DNA of 64,000 nucleotides from Megachile rotundata (Eukaryota > Arthropoda > Insecta > Hymenoptera > Megachilidae): assembly GCF_050947335.1 (NCBI RefSeq), contig NC_134984.1:13435926-13499925 (forward strand). The letters are read 5' to 3'. The position numbers and the translations under genes are program-made. Of the stretch, positions 1-9,375 are shown one piece after another (within the stretch, counting starts at the first letter, position 1; the number at the start of each line of letters is the position of its first letter). The notes below the pieces were generated by a model. That model was given only the letters and a program-made list of their open reading frames with translations, ran no database searches and was not told where the DNA came from.

Positions 1-140
1 CAAAGTACGGGAAGGGGTTAATTCTATTCTGTGATAATTTATTATAGAATTCTTGTTATTTTTATACGTCCGACAGCAATAAGGTTTAAATCACGAAAAC
101 ACAGAATTATGTTTAATAAATATTCAATTGTTACTTTCAG

Positions 141-356
141 TATGCTCAAGAAACGCAGCACGAGAAAATTCTTCGAGGGTTGGCGGTTGGTATTGCGTTT
201 ACCATGTATGGTCGCCTGGAGGAAGCGGATCCTTTGGTCACTTCCCTTTGCGCCGATAAGGATCCGATACTTCGTAGGAGTGGCATGTACACCCTCGCCA
301 TGGCCTATTGTGGAACCGGAAACAACCAGGCCATCCGGAAGTTGCTACACGTTGCT
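141..356 (+). CDS. PSMD1: 26S proteasome regulatory subunit PSMD1/Rpn2, internal exon
   Basis: PSMD1/Rpn2 is a large non-ATPase subunit of the 19S base; its proteasome/cyclosome (PC) repeats form a toroid that scaffolds ubiquitin receptors. This 216-nt exon follows a pyrimidine-rich acceptor (ttgttactttcag, ending at 140) and ends at a consensus donor (gtaagt from 357). It starts and ends in phase 0 and encodes 72 residues with no stop. Motifs recognisable from the family are HEKILRGLAVG, MYGRLEEAD, DKDPILRRSGMYTLAMAYCG and NNQAIRKLLHVA, all in the PC-repeat core, roughly residues 540-610 of the family protein (approximate, from memory). GC is clearly above the flanks. Bases 1-140 are the preceding intron; earlier exons lie outside the window. 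The reading continues directly into the exon at 6896. Identification is by recalled family motifs, with no search run. Confidence 0.93.
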
Positions 357-585
357 GTAAGTTTCCTTCATCTATCATATATTGTGGATATGTGTATAGT
401 ATAGGAGTATAGGTAACTACGTATGCAAGGATCTGATGATAGATATCCATGAATTTGGGAATTTAGGGGTATAGAAATGTGAAGATGGAGAGCAGGAATG
501 TAGGAAAATAAGGATATAGAGATTTGGAGGTGTAGAAGGCGTCCATTTTTCTTTTTTGATTAATTGGAGTTTTAGCTATTTGGGG
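357..585 (+). other. PSMD1 intron, unique AT-rich start
   Basis: Intron sequence after the consensus donor at 357. No exon or RNA gene is visible. It merges into the 16-bp G-rich array at about 586. Confidence 0.8.
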
Positions 586-1597
586 ATGTAGGAATTTGGA
601 GACATCGTGATTTGGGGATGTAGGAATTTAGGGATGCACCGATTCGGGGACGTAGCGATTTGGGATCGTAGTGATTTGGAGACGTAGCAAGGGGATGTAG
701 CAATTTGGGGACGTGGAAATTTGAGGATGTGGGAATTTGGGGATGTGGGAATTTGGGGATGTGGGAATTTGGGGATGTGGGAATTTGGGGACGTGGAAAT
801 TTGGGAATGTGGGAATTTGGGGACGTGGGAATTTGGGGATGTGGGAATTAGGGGACGTGAGAATTTGGGGACGTGGAAATTTGGGATCATAGTGATTTGG
901 AGACGTAGCAATTTGGGGACGTGGAAATTTGGGGATGTGGGAATTTGGGGATGTGGGAATTTGGGGACGTGGAAATTTGGGAATGTGGGAATTTGGGGAC
1001 GTGGAAATTTGGGGACGTGGGAATTTGGGGATGTGGGAATTAGGAGACGTGAGAATTTGGGGACGTGGAAATTTGGGATCATAGTGATTTGGAGACGTAG
1101 CAATTTGGGGACGTGGAAATTTGGGGATGTGGGAATTTGGGGATGTGGAAATTTGGGGACGTGGAAATTTGGGAATGTGGAAATTTGGGATCATAGTGAT
1201 TTGGAGACGTAGCAATTTGGGAACGTGGAAAGTTGGGGATGTGGGAATTTGGGGATGTGAAAATTTGGGGACGTGGAAATTTGGGAATGTGGGAATTTGG
1301 AGACGTGGGAATTTGGGGATGTGGGAATTAGGGGACGTGAGAATTTGGGAACGTAGAAATTTGGGATCATAGTGATTTGGAGACGTAGCAATTTGGGGAC
1401 GTGGAAATTTGGGGATGTGAGAATTTGGGGATGTGGGAATTTGAGGATGTGGGAATTTGGAGACGTAGGAATTTGAAGACATGGCGATTTGGGAACGTGG
1501 AAATTTGGGGATGTAGAAATTCAAGGATATAGAAATTTGGTGATACAGATATTTAGAGATATAGGAATTCAAGGATACAAAAATTTGGAGATATTAA
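586..1597 (+). repeat. 16-bp tandem array, G-rich on + (GGGAATTTGGGGATGT)
   Basis: About 60 copies of a 16-bp unit alternating GGGAATTTGGGGATGT and GGAAATTTGGGGACGT. A marker variant (GATCATAGTGATTTGG) recurs at 885, 1077, 1189 and 1365, that is at spacings of 192, 112 and 176 bp, all multiples of 16. The unit has no stop codon in most frames, so long frames of 163-314 codons open on both strands and encode 16-residue repeats such as PNSHIPKFPRPQIPTS. I treat these as artefacts. The array is the reverse complement family of 18.3-19.2 kb. Confidence 0.92.
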
Positions 1598-1614
1598 GAT
1601 ATTGAGCCTTCATC

Positions 1615-1869
1615 AACATGCAAAATAATTGTATACCTTTACTTTACATATCTACTCTTCATCCCTTACATATTTTATGCTTCATGCTTCATCCCTTATA
1701 CATCTATTGTTACACTTCATGTTTAGTCTAAAAGTACCTACACACGTGACATAAGATGTTTTTGTTGAAATGTACATTAACCTTTGTCGACATTGTTCTT
1801 CATCCCTTATATATTTCTCATCGTATTTTATCTTTAATCTAAAAGTACCTTCACTTCTGACATAAAATG
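1615..1869 (+). repeat. Degenerate CTTCATCCCTTA-type repeat, left of copia insertion
   Basis: The motif cttcatcccttayatattt recurs at about 1658, 1688 and 1799, with longer blocks containing ctaaaagtacct and gacataaratg. The block is interrupted by the copia element after base 1869 and resumes at 6605. The segment after the element (ttcttgtcgaaatgtacgtt) aligns with the one at 1759 (tttttgttgaaatgtacatt), so the element landed inside a repeat copy. Confidence 0.75.
1865..1869. repeat. Target-site duplication AAATG, left copy
   Basis: Five bases directly abutting the TGTTAG end of the LTR, repeated at 6605-6609. Five base pairs is the usual duplication length for copia integrases. Confidence 0.93.
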
Positions 1870-2089
1870 TGTTAGCAGAGCAGGTTAAAGAAAAACTGCG
1901 CAAGGTCACAATTATGCGTTTATTTCTTACGTCCTAACAAAGTCCTTAATCTATGAAAGTTCGGCGAAGACTGACGCAACGTTCGCCCGCTACGCACACG
2001 GGCTCGAATGTAAAACAAAAGAATCACGTACCCCGTGTATTCCTCGAAAAAGGTCACGTATCGGTAATAATGCATTTTCCAGTACGACA
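1870..2089 (-). repeat. copia 3' LTR
   Basis: 220 bp, TGTTAGCAGAG to CAGTACGACA as read on +, with no difference seen from the copy at 6385-6604. On the transcribed strand it starts TGTCGTACTGG and ends CTGCTAACA. It probably supplies the polyadenylation signal. Confidence 0.95.
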
Positions 2090-2098
2090 CTTCCCCTC
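2090..2098 (-). promoter_or_regulatory. copia polypurine tract (plus-strand primer)
   Basis: On the - strand the bases directly before the 3' LTR read GAGGGGAAG, an all-purine run abutting the LTR as expected for the RNase H-resistant primer. It lies just past the Gag-Pol stop. Confidence 0.8.
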
Positions 2099-2117
2099 GA
2101 GACGGGACGCTTTACGA

Positions 2118-5100
2118 TTATCCTTTTATATTGAAAAACTCTAATCCAAGTTTCTCAGACATTTCTTTATGCTTCGGACCCGGCAGGCCTTTAGTAAAAA
2201 CATCGGCCACCATTTCGCCAGTTGAGATATATATTAATTCTATCTCATCGTCCTTCAAGGCATCGCGAACAAAATGATGTCTCACATCGATATGTTTCGT
2301 ACGATTGTGAAACACGGGATTTTCCGCGAGTTTGATTGCACCTTGATTGTCGCAATATAATTTAATCCTTGACTTTGATTCGAAACCCAATTCGGAGAGA
2401 AAACGCCGCAAATATATGGCTTCTTTAGTAGCCTCGCTCATACTCATATATTCCGCCTCAACAGAAGAGAGAGCAACCGTTTTTTGTTTCTTAGATGCCC
2501 AAGAAATCGCGGCACCGGCGAGATTAAAACAATATCCCGTAAAAGATTTTCGGTCCTCCGTACAGTTTCCCCAGTCGGCATCCGCGTATCCTTCTATTGA
2601 CGCACCGCTGGCTTTATATGCGAGACCTACGTTAGAGGTACCTTTTAAATAACGCAAGATACGCTTCGCTTCAATCCAATGAGCCCTATTAAAACAATTG
2701 TTGAACTGACTCAGTGCACCAACCGCGTGAGCTATATCCGGTCGGGTAGCGATAGCTAAGTACATGAGTGAACCTATGAGTTCTCGAAACGGTAGATTTT
2801 TATCATCTTCACCGGTATCCTCAGGTTCTTTTCGCAACTTTTTACTTAAATCTAATGGAGTCGATGCCGGTTTACAATTAGACATACCAAAACGTTCTAA
2901 TAAATCTTTGATGTAACCTCGCTGATGCAATTGTACCGCTTGTCTGGAACGATTAAACTCAATTCCTAAGCAGCATTTTACGTCGTTCAAGTCCCTGATC
3001 TCGAAAATATTTCCAATATAACTTTTGAAATCGTTTATTTTATCAAGATCACGCGAGATCACTAAAATATCGTCTACATAAACGAGAACCATTAGAATAT
3101 CTTCCCCTCGCCCTTGATAGTAAACACACGGATCAGCCTTACTTGGAAGTAATCCGAATCCTTTTAATTCTTTATCCAGACGACGATTCCAATTGCGACC
3201 AGCTTGTTTCAAGCCGTATAAAGCTTTTTGCATCAGACAAACTTTGTCTCCGTTTCTCAAATTACGCCGCATTTCGATAGCCTTTGTTTTTATCTCACTA
3301 TCACCGCTTTCGGTTTCGGCCAAAATATCCAAAGCTTTTTCAACGTGACGGGGAACCTCCATGAAAATTTCTTCATCGAGTTTACCGTTTAAATAAGCTG
3401 ACGTCACGTCCATTTGGTGAATTTTCATATTGTATTCAGCCGCCAGAGCAGCCATGATTCTAACCGATTCTAAACGCGCGACCGGGGCGAAAGTTTCATT
3501 GAAATCAATCCCGTAACGTTGAGAAAAACCACGCGCTACTATTCTCGCCTTCCGACGGTCGACTTCACCGTTCGGCTTATATTTGTTACGTAGAACAACC
3601 CGACTGCCGATTACCTTTGCGTTCTTTGGACGATCGACAATTTTCCAGGTATCGTTTATAAGTATCGATTTTAACTCGGTGGCAACGGCCTGATGCCATT
3701 CGTCCGCATCCGGGCCCGCGATAGCTCGCTCTAGAGGGATTTCAGCCATAAATGCCTGTTCGACCGCGGTACTTCCTACCTGCACTATGTTATACTCTTT
3801 TCGGGGTCTTCCCCTCATACCTGTGAGTATTTTCCTAGGTCTACCTCTACCTCTACTAAACTGTACATTTTCGTGACTATCTACCTCCGCGTTTGACTCG
3901 CTTGCGCTATCGCTCGATTCACCTGTATCGCCCGTGTGTTCGATATTATCGTTTTCATTATTTCGGGGAGACAGATCGACGTCGAAAGTCATACGTTCAT
4001 TTTCGCGTTCGTCATGATTCGTATCATCCCATGAGACGCTTTCAGAAGGAACATTCCTAGAAACAGAACTGTCACTTGATTTATTTTGATGTACGCTATC
4101 GTTTTCCAGGAATTTTACATCGCGCGCAATTTCTACCCGTTTGTCTTCCTGATTCCATATTCTATACCCTTTTGAACATTCGGAATATCCGACAAAAACG
4201 CCCTTTCGAGAACGCGGTTCGAACTTCCCCTTATTTGGATCATTATTCAAGAAATAAACAGCGCATCCAAAATCGCGAAAATACTTCACGGTGGGTAGTT
4301 TCCCGTAAAATCTTTCAAATGGAGATTTTCCACCTAAGACTCTCGATGGACATCGATTACGAATGTAATTTGCTGTCGATACGGCTTCCGCCCAAAAAGA
4401 TCGCGACAAATCGGACTGCGCGATTAGACATCTCGCGGTTTCTATAATCGTCCGATTTTTCCGTTCAGCTACCCCATTTTGTTCTGGATTATACGCGACC
4501 GATAACCTACGTTTGATCCCGTTATCGTTTAAAAACTTATCAAAACGCGAATTTACATATTCTCTGCCATTATCTGATTGAAGAATTTTAATCCTGCGAC
4601 CGGTCTGATTTTCGATGTGGCTTTTAAAATCCTTAAATGCATCGAATACTTGATCCTTAGATTTCAAAAATCGTATTTCACACCATCTGGAATGGTCGTC
4701 GATAAATGTAACAAAGTATTTATTACCTGCGTGAGAGCGCGTTCGCATGGGACCACAGACGTCACTATGAATTATCTCTAAAATGTCTGTAACACGTTTC
4801 GATTTTTCCGGAAAAGGTGTCCTGGTCATCTTATTTTCGATACAGACCTCACAACGAAATGTTCGTCTAAAATCTTCAATGTTGCCGCTCGGTATGATGC
4901 ATCTGCGCCTCGCCTCCAGTAAATCCTGCTGATTTAGATGCCCAAGACGCCTATGCCACATCTCGAGCACATTGTTACGCTGAGACTTCGCTGTGTCTTC
5001 GTCCGCAACCATGGCGCGGTCTGAGGAACCCGCTTGTACCATGTAATATAAACCGTTTTTACGAGCGGCGATCAGCTTATCGTTGTCTTTCTCGTCGATA

Positions 5101-6257
5101 ATTGTCGCTTGATCCTTCGTAAAAAGCACCTTGTAACCACGATCCGTAATTTTTCCAACCGACAATAAGTTTGTTCGTAGGTCTGGTACGTGCAAAGTGT
5201 CTTCTATCGTGAGAGTCCTTTCCGAATTCTTTTGATCGATTATTACGCGCACAGTGCCACTCGCGTCAATGTCGGTTGACGCGCTACTAGCGAGATTTAG
5301 TTTTCCACGTCGCCGTTTATCGATATTTTCAAAATAGTTTATATTTTTACACACGTGGGATGTACTGCCACTATCTAAACACCATAGTCCGTCGCTCGCC
5401 TCGGTTTTCATTTGCATTAGTTCGCACTTTTGCCCGATTTCCGACGTAGCGTAGAAAGAAAAATCGCTGCTGGCGCCCTTAGCTGAATGCTTTGAGTTTC
5501 CACCACCCTTGCGGCACTCGGACGCTGTGTGGCCGAATTTCCGACATCGAAAACATTTTATTTTCGAGTGATCGTCACTGTTATTGTCCGCAGCTTTGTT
5601 ATAATTTTTTCTTCGGTAATTGGACTTCACGTGTTTCCCGGCGATCATAGCGTTTGGCACTACATCACGCGCTTCACTTTTACGAGCATCGCTTTCTTCG
5701 ATAATCTTTATTCGTAGAGTATCAGGAGACGGTAATTCGTCACGCGATTCAATCGCACAGCGAAAATTTTCGAAGCACTGTGGCAAGCTGTATAATAGCA
5801 AAATCGCCAGCAAATCCGCGTTAATATCGACATCCATTTCGTGTAGTTTGTCTACGGCGTCGAAAAACTTTCTGAGGTGTTCGCGAACATCTTCGCCTTC
5901 ATTCATACGCTGTAGAGTCAATTTCTTCAGTAGCGTGGCTTTACGTGCAGGACCCCGTGACTGATATATTTGTTCGAGTCTTTGCCACACATCGTTCGAC
6001 GTTTTGCAGTCCTTAACCTGTTTTAGTTCCGACGGGTTAATCGACAATATTATGTCGGACTTTGCCTTCTCGTCGTTTCCAATCCAGGTGCTATACGCTG
6101 CTTCTGATTCTACGTCGCCGACCGTCACTATCGGTGCTTTCTTTTCACCGCTGACGTAACGCCACGCATCGTTTTTGATCAGCAATGCGCGCATTTGTAT
6201 TTTCCACGTATCATAGTTTTCCTTGTTAAGACCTTCGATTTTCACGAGACTCGCCAT
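2118..6257 (-). CDS. copia Gag-Pol polyprotein, intact 1379 codons
   Basis: A single frame encoding all copia functions in copia order (PR-IN-RT-RH). The Gag N-terminus (residues 1-200) is of the UBN2/copia type. A CCHC zinc knuckle has Cys235, Cys238, His243 and Cys248. The aspartic protease has DSG at 295-297. The integrase zinc region has His435, His440, Cys469 and Cys472, and its catalytic triad is Asp499, Asp562 and Glu598. Two AT-hook-like motifs (GRGRPRK near 803, MRGRPRK near 814) lie in the linker after integrase. Reverse transcriptase has Asp950 and YVDD at 1060-1063. RNase H residues are Asp1226/1228, Glu1267/1269 and Asp1303. The start Met is the first one after the primer site, with ACAATGG context, and about 1380 residues is normal for insect copia. 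No stop or frameshift interrupts it, so it may be competent. Activity itself is inference. Confidence 0.97.
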   Translation of the reverse strand: MASLVKIEGLNKENYDTWKIQMRALLIKNDAWRYVSGEKKAPIVTVGDVESEAAYSTWIGNDEKAKSDIILSINPSELKQVKDCKTSNDVWQRLEQIYQSRGPARKATLLKKLTLQRMNEGEDVREHLRKFFDAVDKLHEMDVDINADLLAILLLYSLPQCFENFRCAIESRDELPSPDTLRIKIIEESDARKSEARDVVPNAMIAGKHVKSNYRRKNYNKAADNNSDDHSKIKCFRCRKFGHTASECRKGGGNSKHSAKGASSDFSFYATSEIGQKCELMQMKTEASDGLWCLDSGSTSHVCKNINYFENIDKRRRGKLNLASSASTDIDASGTVRVIIDQKNSERTLTIEDTLHVPDLRTNLLSVGKITDRGYKVLFTKDQATIIDEKDNDKLIAARKNGLYYMVQAGSSDRAMVADEDTAKSQRNNVLEMWHRRLGHLNQQDLLEARRRCIIPSGNIEDFRRTFRCEVCIENKMTRTPFPEKSKRVTDILEIIHSDVCGPMRTRSHAGNKYFVTFIDDHSRWCEIRFLKSKDQVFDAFKDFKSHIENQTGRRIKILQSDNGREYVNSRFDKFLNDNGIKRRLSVAYNPEQNGVAERKNRTIIETARCLIAQSDLSRSFWAEAVSTANYIRNRCPSRVLGGKSPFERFYGKLPTVKYFRDFGCAVYFLNNDPNKGKFEPRSRKGVFVGYSECSKGYRIWNQEDKRVEIARDVKFLENDSVHQNKSSDSSVSRNVPSESVSWDDTNHDERENERMTFDVDLSPRNNENDNIEHTGDTGESSDSASESNAEVDSHENVQFSRGRGRPRKILTGMRGRPRKEYNIVQVGSTAVEQAFMAEIPLERAIAGPDADEWHQAVATELKSILINDTWKIVDRPKNAKVIGSRVVLRNKYKPNGEVDRRKARIVARGFSQRYGIDFNETFAPVARLESVRIMAALAAEYNMKIHQMDVTSAYLNGKLDEEIFMEVPRHVEKALDILAETESGDSEIKTKAIEMRRNLRNGDKVCLMQKALYGLKQAGRNWNRRLDKELKGFGLLPSKADPCVYYQGRGEDILMVLVYVDDILVISRDLDKINDFKSYIGNIFEIRDLNDVKCCLGIEFNRSRQAVQLHQRGYIKDLLERFGMSNCKPASTPLDLSKKLRKEPEDTGEDDKNLPFRELIGSLMYLAIATRPDIAHAVGALSQFNNCFNRAHWIEAKRILRYLKGTSNVGLAYKASGASIEGYADADWGNCTEDRKSFTGYCFNLAGAAISWASKKQKTVALSSVEAEYMSMSEATKEAIYLRRFLSELGFESKSRIKLYCDNQGAIKLAENPVFHNRTKHIDVRHHFVRDALKDDEIELIYISTGEMVADVFTKGLPGPKHKEMSEKLGLEFFNIKG

Positions 6258-6370
6258 TGTTCACTGGACACTCGCACCGAATTTGAACAAAAACGCACAC
6301 GTCGCACTAACACTTTTCCTTTCCGTTATTCACGACTTTCGGGACCTCACAATCACTGAACTACGACCGA

Positions 6371-6384
6371 CTGGGCCCATAACC
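6371..6384 (-). promoter_or_regulatory. copia primer-binding site for an initiator tRNA-Met fragment
   Basis: Directly next to the 5' LTR the + strand reads CTGGGCCCATAACC, the anticodon stem-loop half of insect initiator tRNA-Met as I recall it, with the CAT anticodon. Drosophila copia is known to prime from a cleaved 5' half of this tRNA instead of its 3' CCA end. The position and sequence here fit that mechanism. Confidence 0.85.
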
Positions 6385-6604
6385 TGTTAGCAGAGCAGGT
6401 TAAAGAAAAACTGCGCAAGGTCACAATTATGCGTTTATTTCTTACGTCCTAACAAAGTCCTTAATCTATGAAAGTTCGGCGAAGACTGACGCAACGTTCG
6501 CCCGCTACGCACACGGGCTCGAATGTAAAACAAAAGAATCACGTACCCCGTGTATTCCTCGAAAAAGGTCACGTATCGGTAATAATGCATTTTCCAGTAC
6601 GACA
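6385..6604 (-). repeat. copia 5' LTR (promoter LTR)
   Basis: Same 220 bp as 1870-2089. In element orientation it precedes the primer site and Gag start, so it carries the element's promoter. Transcription would run antisense to PSMD1. The Gag start lies 127 bp inside the LTR edge. Confidence 0.95.
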
Positions 6605-6609
6605 AAATG
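6605..6609. repeat. Target-site duplication AAATG, right copy
   Basis: AAATG directly after the CA end of the right LTR, matching 1865-1869. Confidence 0.93.
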
Positions 6610-6770
6610 TTCTTGTCGAAATGTACGTTAACCTTGTCATGAAGAATAATCACATACTACTTGACATGTTCATTCTTCATCCCTTGCATATTTTATGCAT
6701 CATTCTTCATCCCTTATATATAATATATGCTCCATCCCTTACATATTTTTCTTCAATTTAAAAGCAGCTG
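6610..6770 (+). repeat. Continuation of the CTTCATCCCTTA repeat, right of copia
   Basis: Repeats of cttcatccctt(g/a)catatttt at about 6676, 6707 and 6733 continue the block broken at 1869. Removing one AAATG and the element joins the two sides into a continuous repeat copy. Confidence 0.75.
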
Positions 6771-6895
6771 CATATTGAACATAAAAATTAACGTTAACTA
6801 TCCTGATCCTAATAATTCTAACTATAGAACTAATGTTAGCATACTAGTACGTTTCAAAATGATGATTTCATAACGAGAGAATAATTTCGATTCAG

Positions 6896-6960
6896 GTCTC
6901 CGATGTTAACGACGACGTCCGACGAGCTGCAGTGACCGGTCTAGGATTCCTGCTGTTCAG
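6896..6960 (+). CDS. PSMD1: PSMD1/Rpn2, following internal exon
   Basis: The acceptor ataatttcgattcag ends at 6895 and the donor gtgagt starts at 6961. The 65 nt read VSDVNDDVRRAAVTGLGFLL followed by F and the first two bases of an Arg codon (phase 2). This is the conserved PSMD1 stretch that directly follows LLHVA of the exon at 141-356, so the two exons are consecutive. The next family segment (TPEQCPS..., then NPHVRYGAAMALG) was sought by eye to 64000 on + and not found. Either the intron is longer than 57 kb, or the exon was missed, or the contig is misjoined. Confidence 0.93.
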
Positions 6961-7411
6961 GTGAGTACTCGCAGAGAATACTTAAAGCCCGTGGGCTCGA
7001 TATGAGCCCCAGGAATGCGAATTGTTCGGTGTTCATCCGGAAATTCCGTGCTTGCAATGGATAACCTGGATTCGCCTAGCTTTTTAATAATGTCAACGAA
7101 AGTTATTTTCGCGGGTACTTTTTTGTTCGGGGAGAACGTCGCAAGTATGTGTAGAAAAGAAGGCATCCGAACTTTTCATATTTCTATGTTAATTTCGCAA
7201 AGTACGGATTTTTTTCCTTCCCTATTAATAATTTATCGTCGTAACTTCTATTTTTGTCACGTGTTTCTGAAATCGAAACTTTTGGTTCTTCGTTCACTTC
7301 GTAATTTAATGGCTGCTCTTAATATATGGATTAGAAAAATGAACAGTAATTGTGCAAACTAATTCTGAACTTAAAATGAAATCTTGAATTTTGGATATAT
7401 ACATAAAATGA
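6961..7411 (+). other. PSMD1 intron start, unique AT-rich sequence
   Basis: Starts with a strong donor (gtgagtactcgc). No further exon with good splice sites is visible. A 115-codon frame at 7015-7362 has no recognisable domain and biased composition, and I do not call it. Confidence 0.6.
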
Positions 7412-7990
7412 AAATTCTTAAAATAATATAGACTGTTCGTGTAATATAATGTATGATACAGAAGAAAAATGCATAAAAATTTATTATTCACAGAATTTGT
7501 ATGTTTTAATTAAAGCATATGGTTCTTTAAGAATTAAATTTCGCGCCATGATCGTTGAAAATGGCATACATTACGAAAATGGCGTACATTATATAAATGG
7601 AGGTCACCTAACCTATCTTACAATTTCGGAACCGTTATTAGAGTTCTCTGCTGATTTTTACCGCAACAATAAGACCGTTTTTATGACTTACTCAAATCGA
7701 GACGTCTCTGCATAAATCAGTAAATTTCTAAGCGTTCCATCTCAAAAACTAATAAAAATCGGGTAAATACATTAAATCTTGAATTCGTCTTGAAAAGCAC
7801 TATCGTGATCGAAAAAAATATATAGTTCCATTTAAAAAACGAAATTTCATCATATCTTTTACATTAATAACATTAAAATAATTTGTACATCAAAGCATAG
7901 AGCCCCTTTATCCTACAATTTCCATATAAACACTTTTTCGTGTCATCAATAGTTTATGAAATAATGCTGTCACACTTAGGACACCCTGTA
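7412..7990 (+). repeat. Unclassified dispersed repeat, copy A
   Basis: About 580 bp, from aattcttaaaataatataga to the terminal acaccctgta, matching 27580-28152 closely along its whole length. It contains short internal repeats of aaaatggcgtacatta. The acaccctgta end is typical of many insect DNA-transposon termini, but no matching left inverted end is present, so the class is unknown. Confidence 0.8.
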
Positions 7991-8560
7991 TAACTCGATA
8001 AGAGAATATGAAACTAAAACAATCTAATAGCGGAGGTATTAATAAATCATTGATATGAAAACTCTCGTTATCAATGGCTCGACGCGTGATCGGTCAGCCG
8101 AGTAAGCAGGTTGTTCCGAATTTACGATTATTATACGATCTATTAACCAAACATGTTCCGCGTTTGCTCTCTCTCTCTCTCTCTTGTGTACGCTCTCTCT
8201 GATTCTCTTGTTTACGCCCTCTGTCTCTCCTGTTTACGCTCTCCCTCTGAATCCAAAGCACGTTGTTACACGAATTGAATTCGAAACTGCGCTGCTCTTT
8301 TAAAATGTAAATTACGTTAAGTGACAGACGAGATTTCCTCGTTGCGAAATCACACACGGATTAACGAATGAAATTTATATTTAATTAAATTTAAATCTAA
8401 AGATAACGCTGTACAGATATAATCTCTTCCTTCGTGATTGCGTCTTCTCTCGAGAGGCGGTGTTCTTTAATCAACTTTGCCTTATCGCAATTCTGTTGGT
8501 CTTTGATCACGAAATGATTGATGGAAACACCTTTTAGAGTCTCAAATTTAGAAATATTTT
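7991..8560. other. Unique sequence with a CT-rich block
   Basis: Mostly unique. At 8164-8250 there is a (CT)n microsatellite plus three imperfect units of the type ctctctctcytgtttacgc. An 87-codon frame on - reads this block as RERTQERERES low complexity and is not called. Confidence 0.6.
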
Positions 8561-8925
8561 CAGCTTTGTAGATTTTAGGGGTAGGGGGTTTCAAGTATGG
8601 GAATTTAGAAATTTTCAAATTTAGATTTTTAGGATTTTTCTAAATTTAGAATTTGTAGATTTAGAGGTTTAGAATATGTGGAATTGTAAATTTGGAGATT
8701 TGCAAATTTAGAATATGTAGATTTGTAGATTAGAATTTGTAGGTTTGCAAATTTGCAGATGCAGGGATTTGTAGATTTGGAATATGTAGATGTGTACAAT
8801 CAGAATTTGCAGATGTACAATATGTAGATTTGTAAATTTGTAAATTTGAATATTTGCAGATGTAGACATGTAGTTTGTAGATTTGTAAGTTTCAAGATTT
8901 GGAAATTTAGAATATTTAGATTTGC
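8561..8925 (+). repeat. Degenerate 8-bp-phased T/G repeat
   Basis: Loose iterations of tagatttg, aatttgta and gtagattt with roughly 8-bp phasing, grading into the cleaner octamer array at 8926. Confidence 0.65.
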
Positions 8926-9375
8926 ACATGTGGATATGTGGATTTGTAGATATGTGGATATGTGGATATGTGGATATGTGGATATGTGGATATGTGAATA
9001 TGTGAATATGTGGATATGTGGATTTGTGGATATGTGGATTTGTGGATATGTGGATATGTGAATATGTGAATATGTGGATATAAGGATATGTGGATATGTG
9101 GATATGTGGATATGTGAATATGTAAATATGTGGATTTACAGATATGTGGATATGTGGATATGTGGATATGTGGATATGTGGATATGTGAATATGTAAATA
9201 TGTGGATTTGCAGATATGTGGATATAAGGATATGTGGATATGTGGATATATGTATACGTAGATATGTGGATACGTAGATATGTGGATATGTGTATACGTA
9301 TCTATATGGATACGTAGATATGTGGATATGTAGATATGTAGTACATATGTGGACATGTAGAATTAGAATTTGCAG
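8926..9375 (+). repeat. 8-bp tandem array (GATATGTG)n
   Basis: More than 50 copies of GATATGTG with variants (GAATATGT, GATTTGTG, GATACGTA). Frames of 67-146 codons open on both strands because the octamer seldom makes a stop. They encode runs such as YVDMWICG and ISTYPHIH, and I treat them as artefacts. Confidence 0.92.

Larger units (their letters stand above)
1870..6604 (-). mobile_element. Complete Ty1/copia LTR retrotransposon
   Basis: A 4735-bp element transcribed on the - strand. Reading leftwards it consists of a 5' LTR (6385-6604), tRNA primer site (6371-6384), one Gag-Pol frame (6257-2118), polypurine tract (2098-2090) and 3' LTR (2089-1870). The LTRs begin TG and end CA on both strands. 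By eye the two 220-bp copies are identical, and the 5-bp flanks are the same (AAATG at 1865-1869 and 6605-6609). Identical LTRs, an intact frame and a perfect target duplication point to a very recent insertion into the PSMD1 intron, antisense to PSMD1. GC is higher than in the surroundings. Confidence 0.97.

Noticed and set aside
576..1572. Open frames of 163-314 codons with regular PKFPRPQIPT-type repeats
   Set aside because: They occupy several frames on both strands, follow the 16-bp DNA period, and have no start context, splice signal or domain.
6371..6384. Possible tRNA-Met gene fragment
   Set aside because: Only the anticodon half is present and it lies exactly at the copia LTR edge, so it is the primer site.
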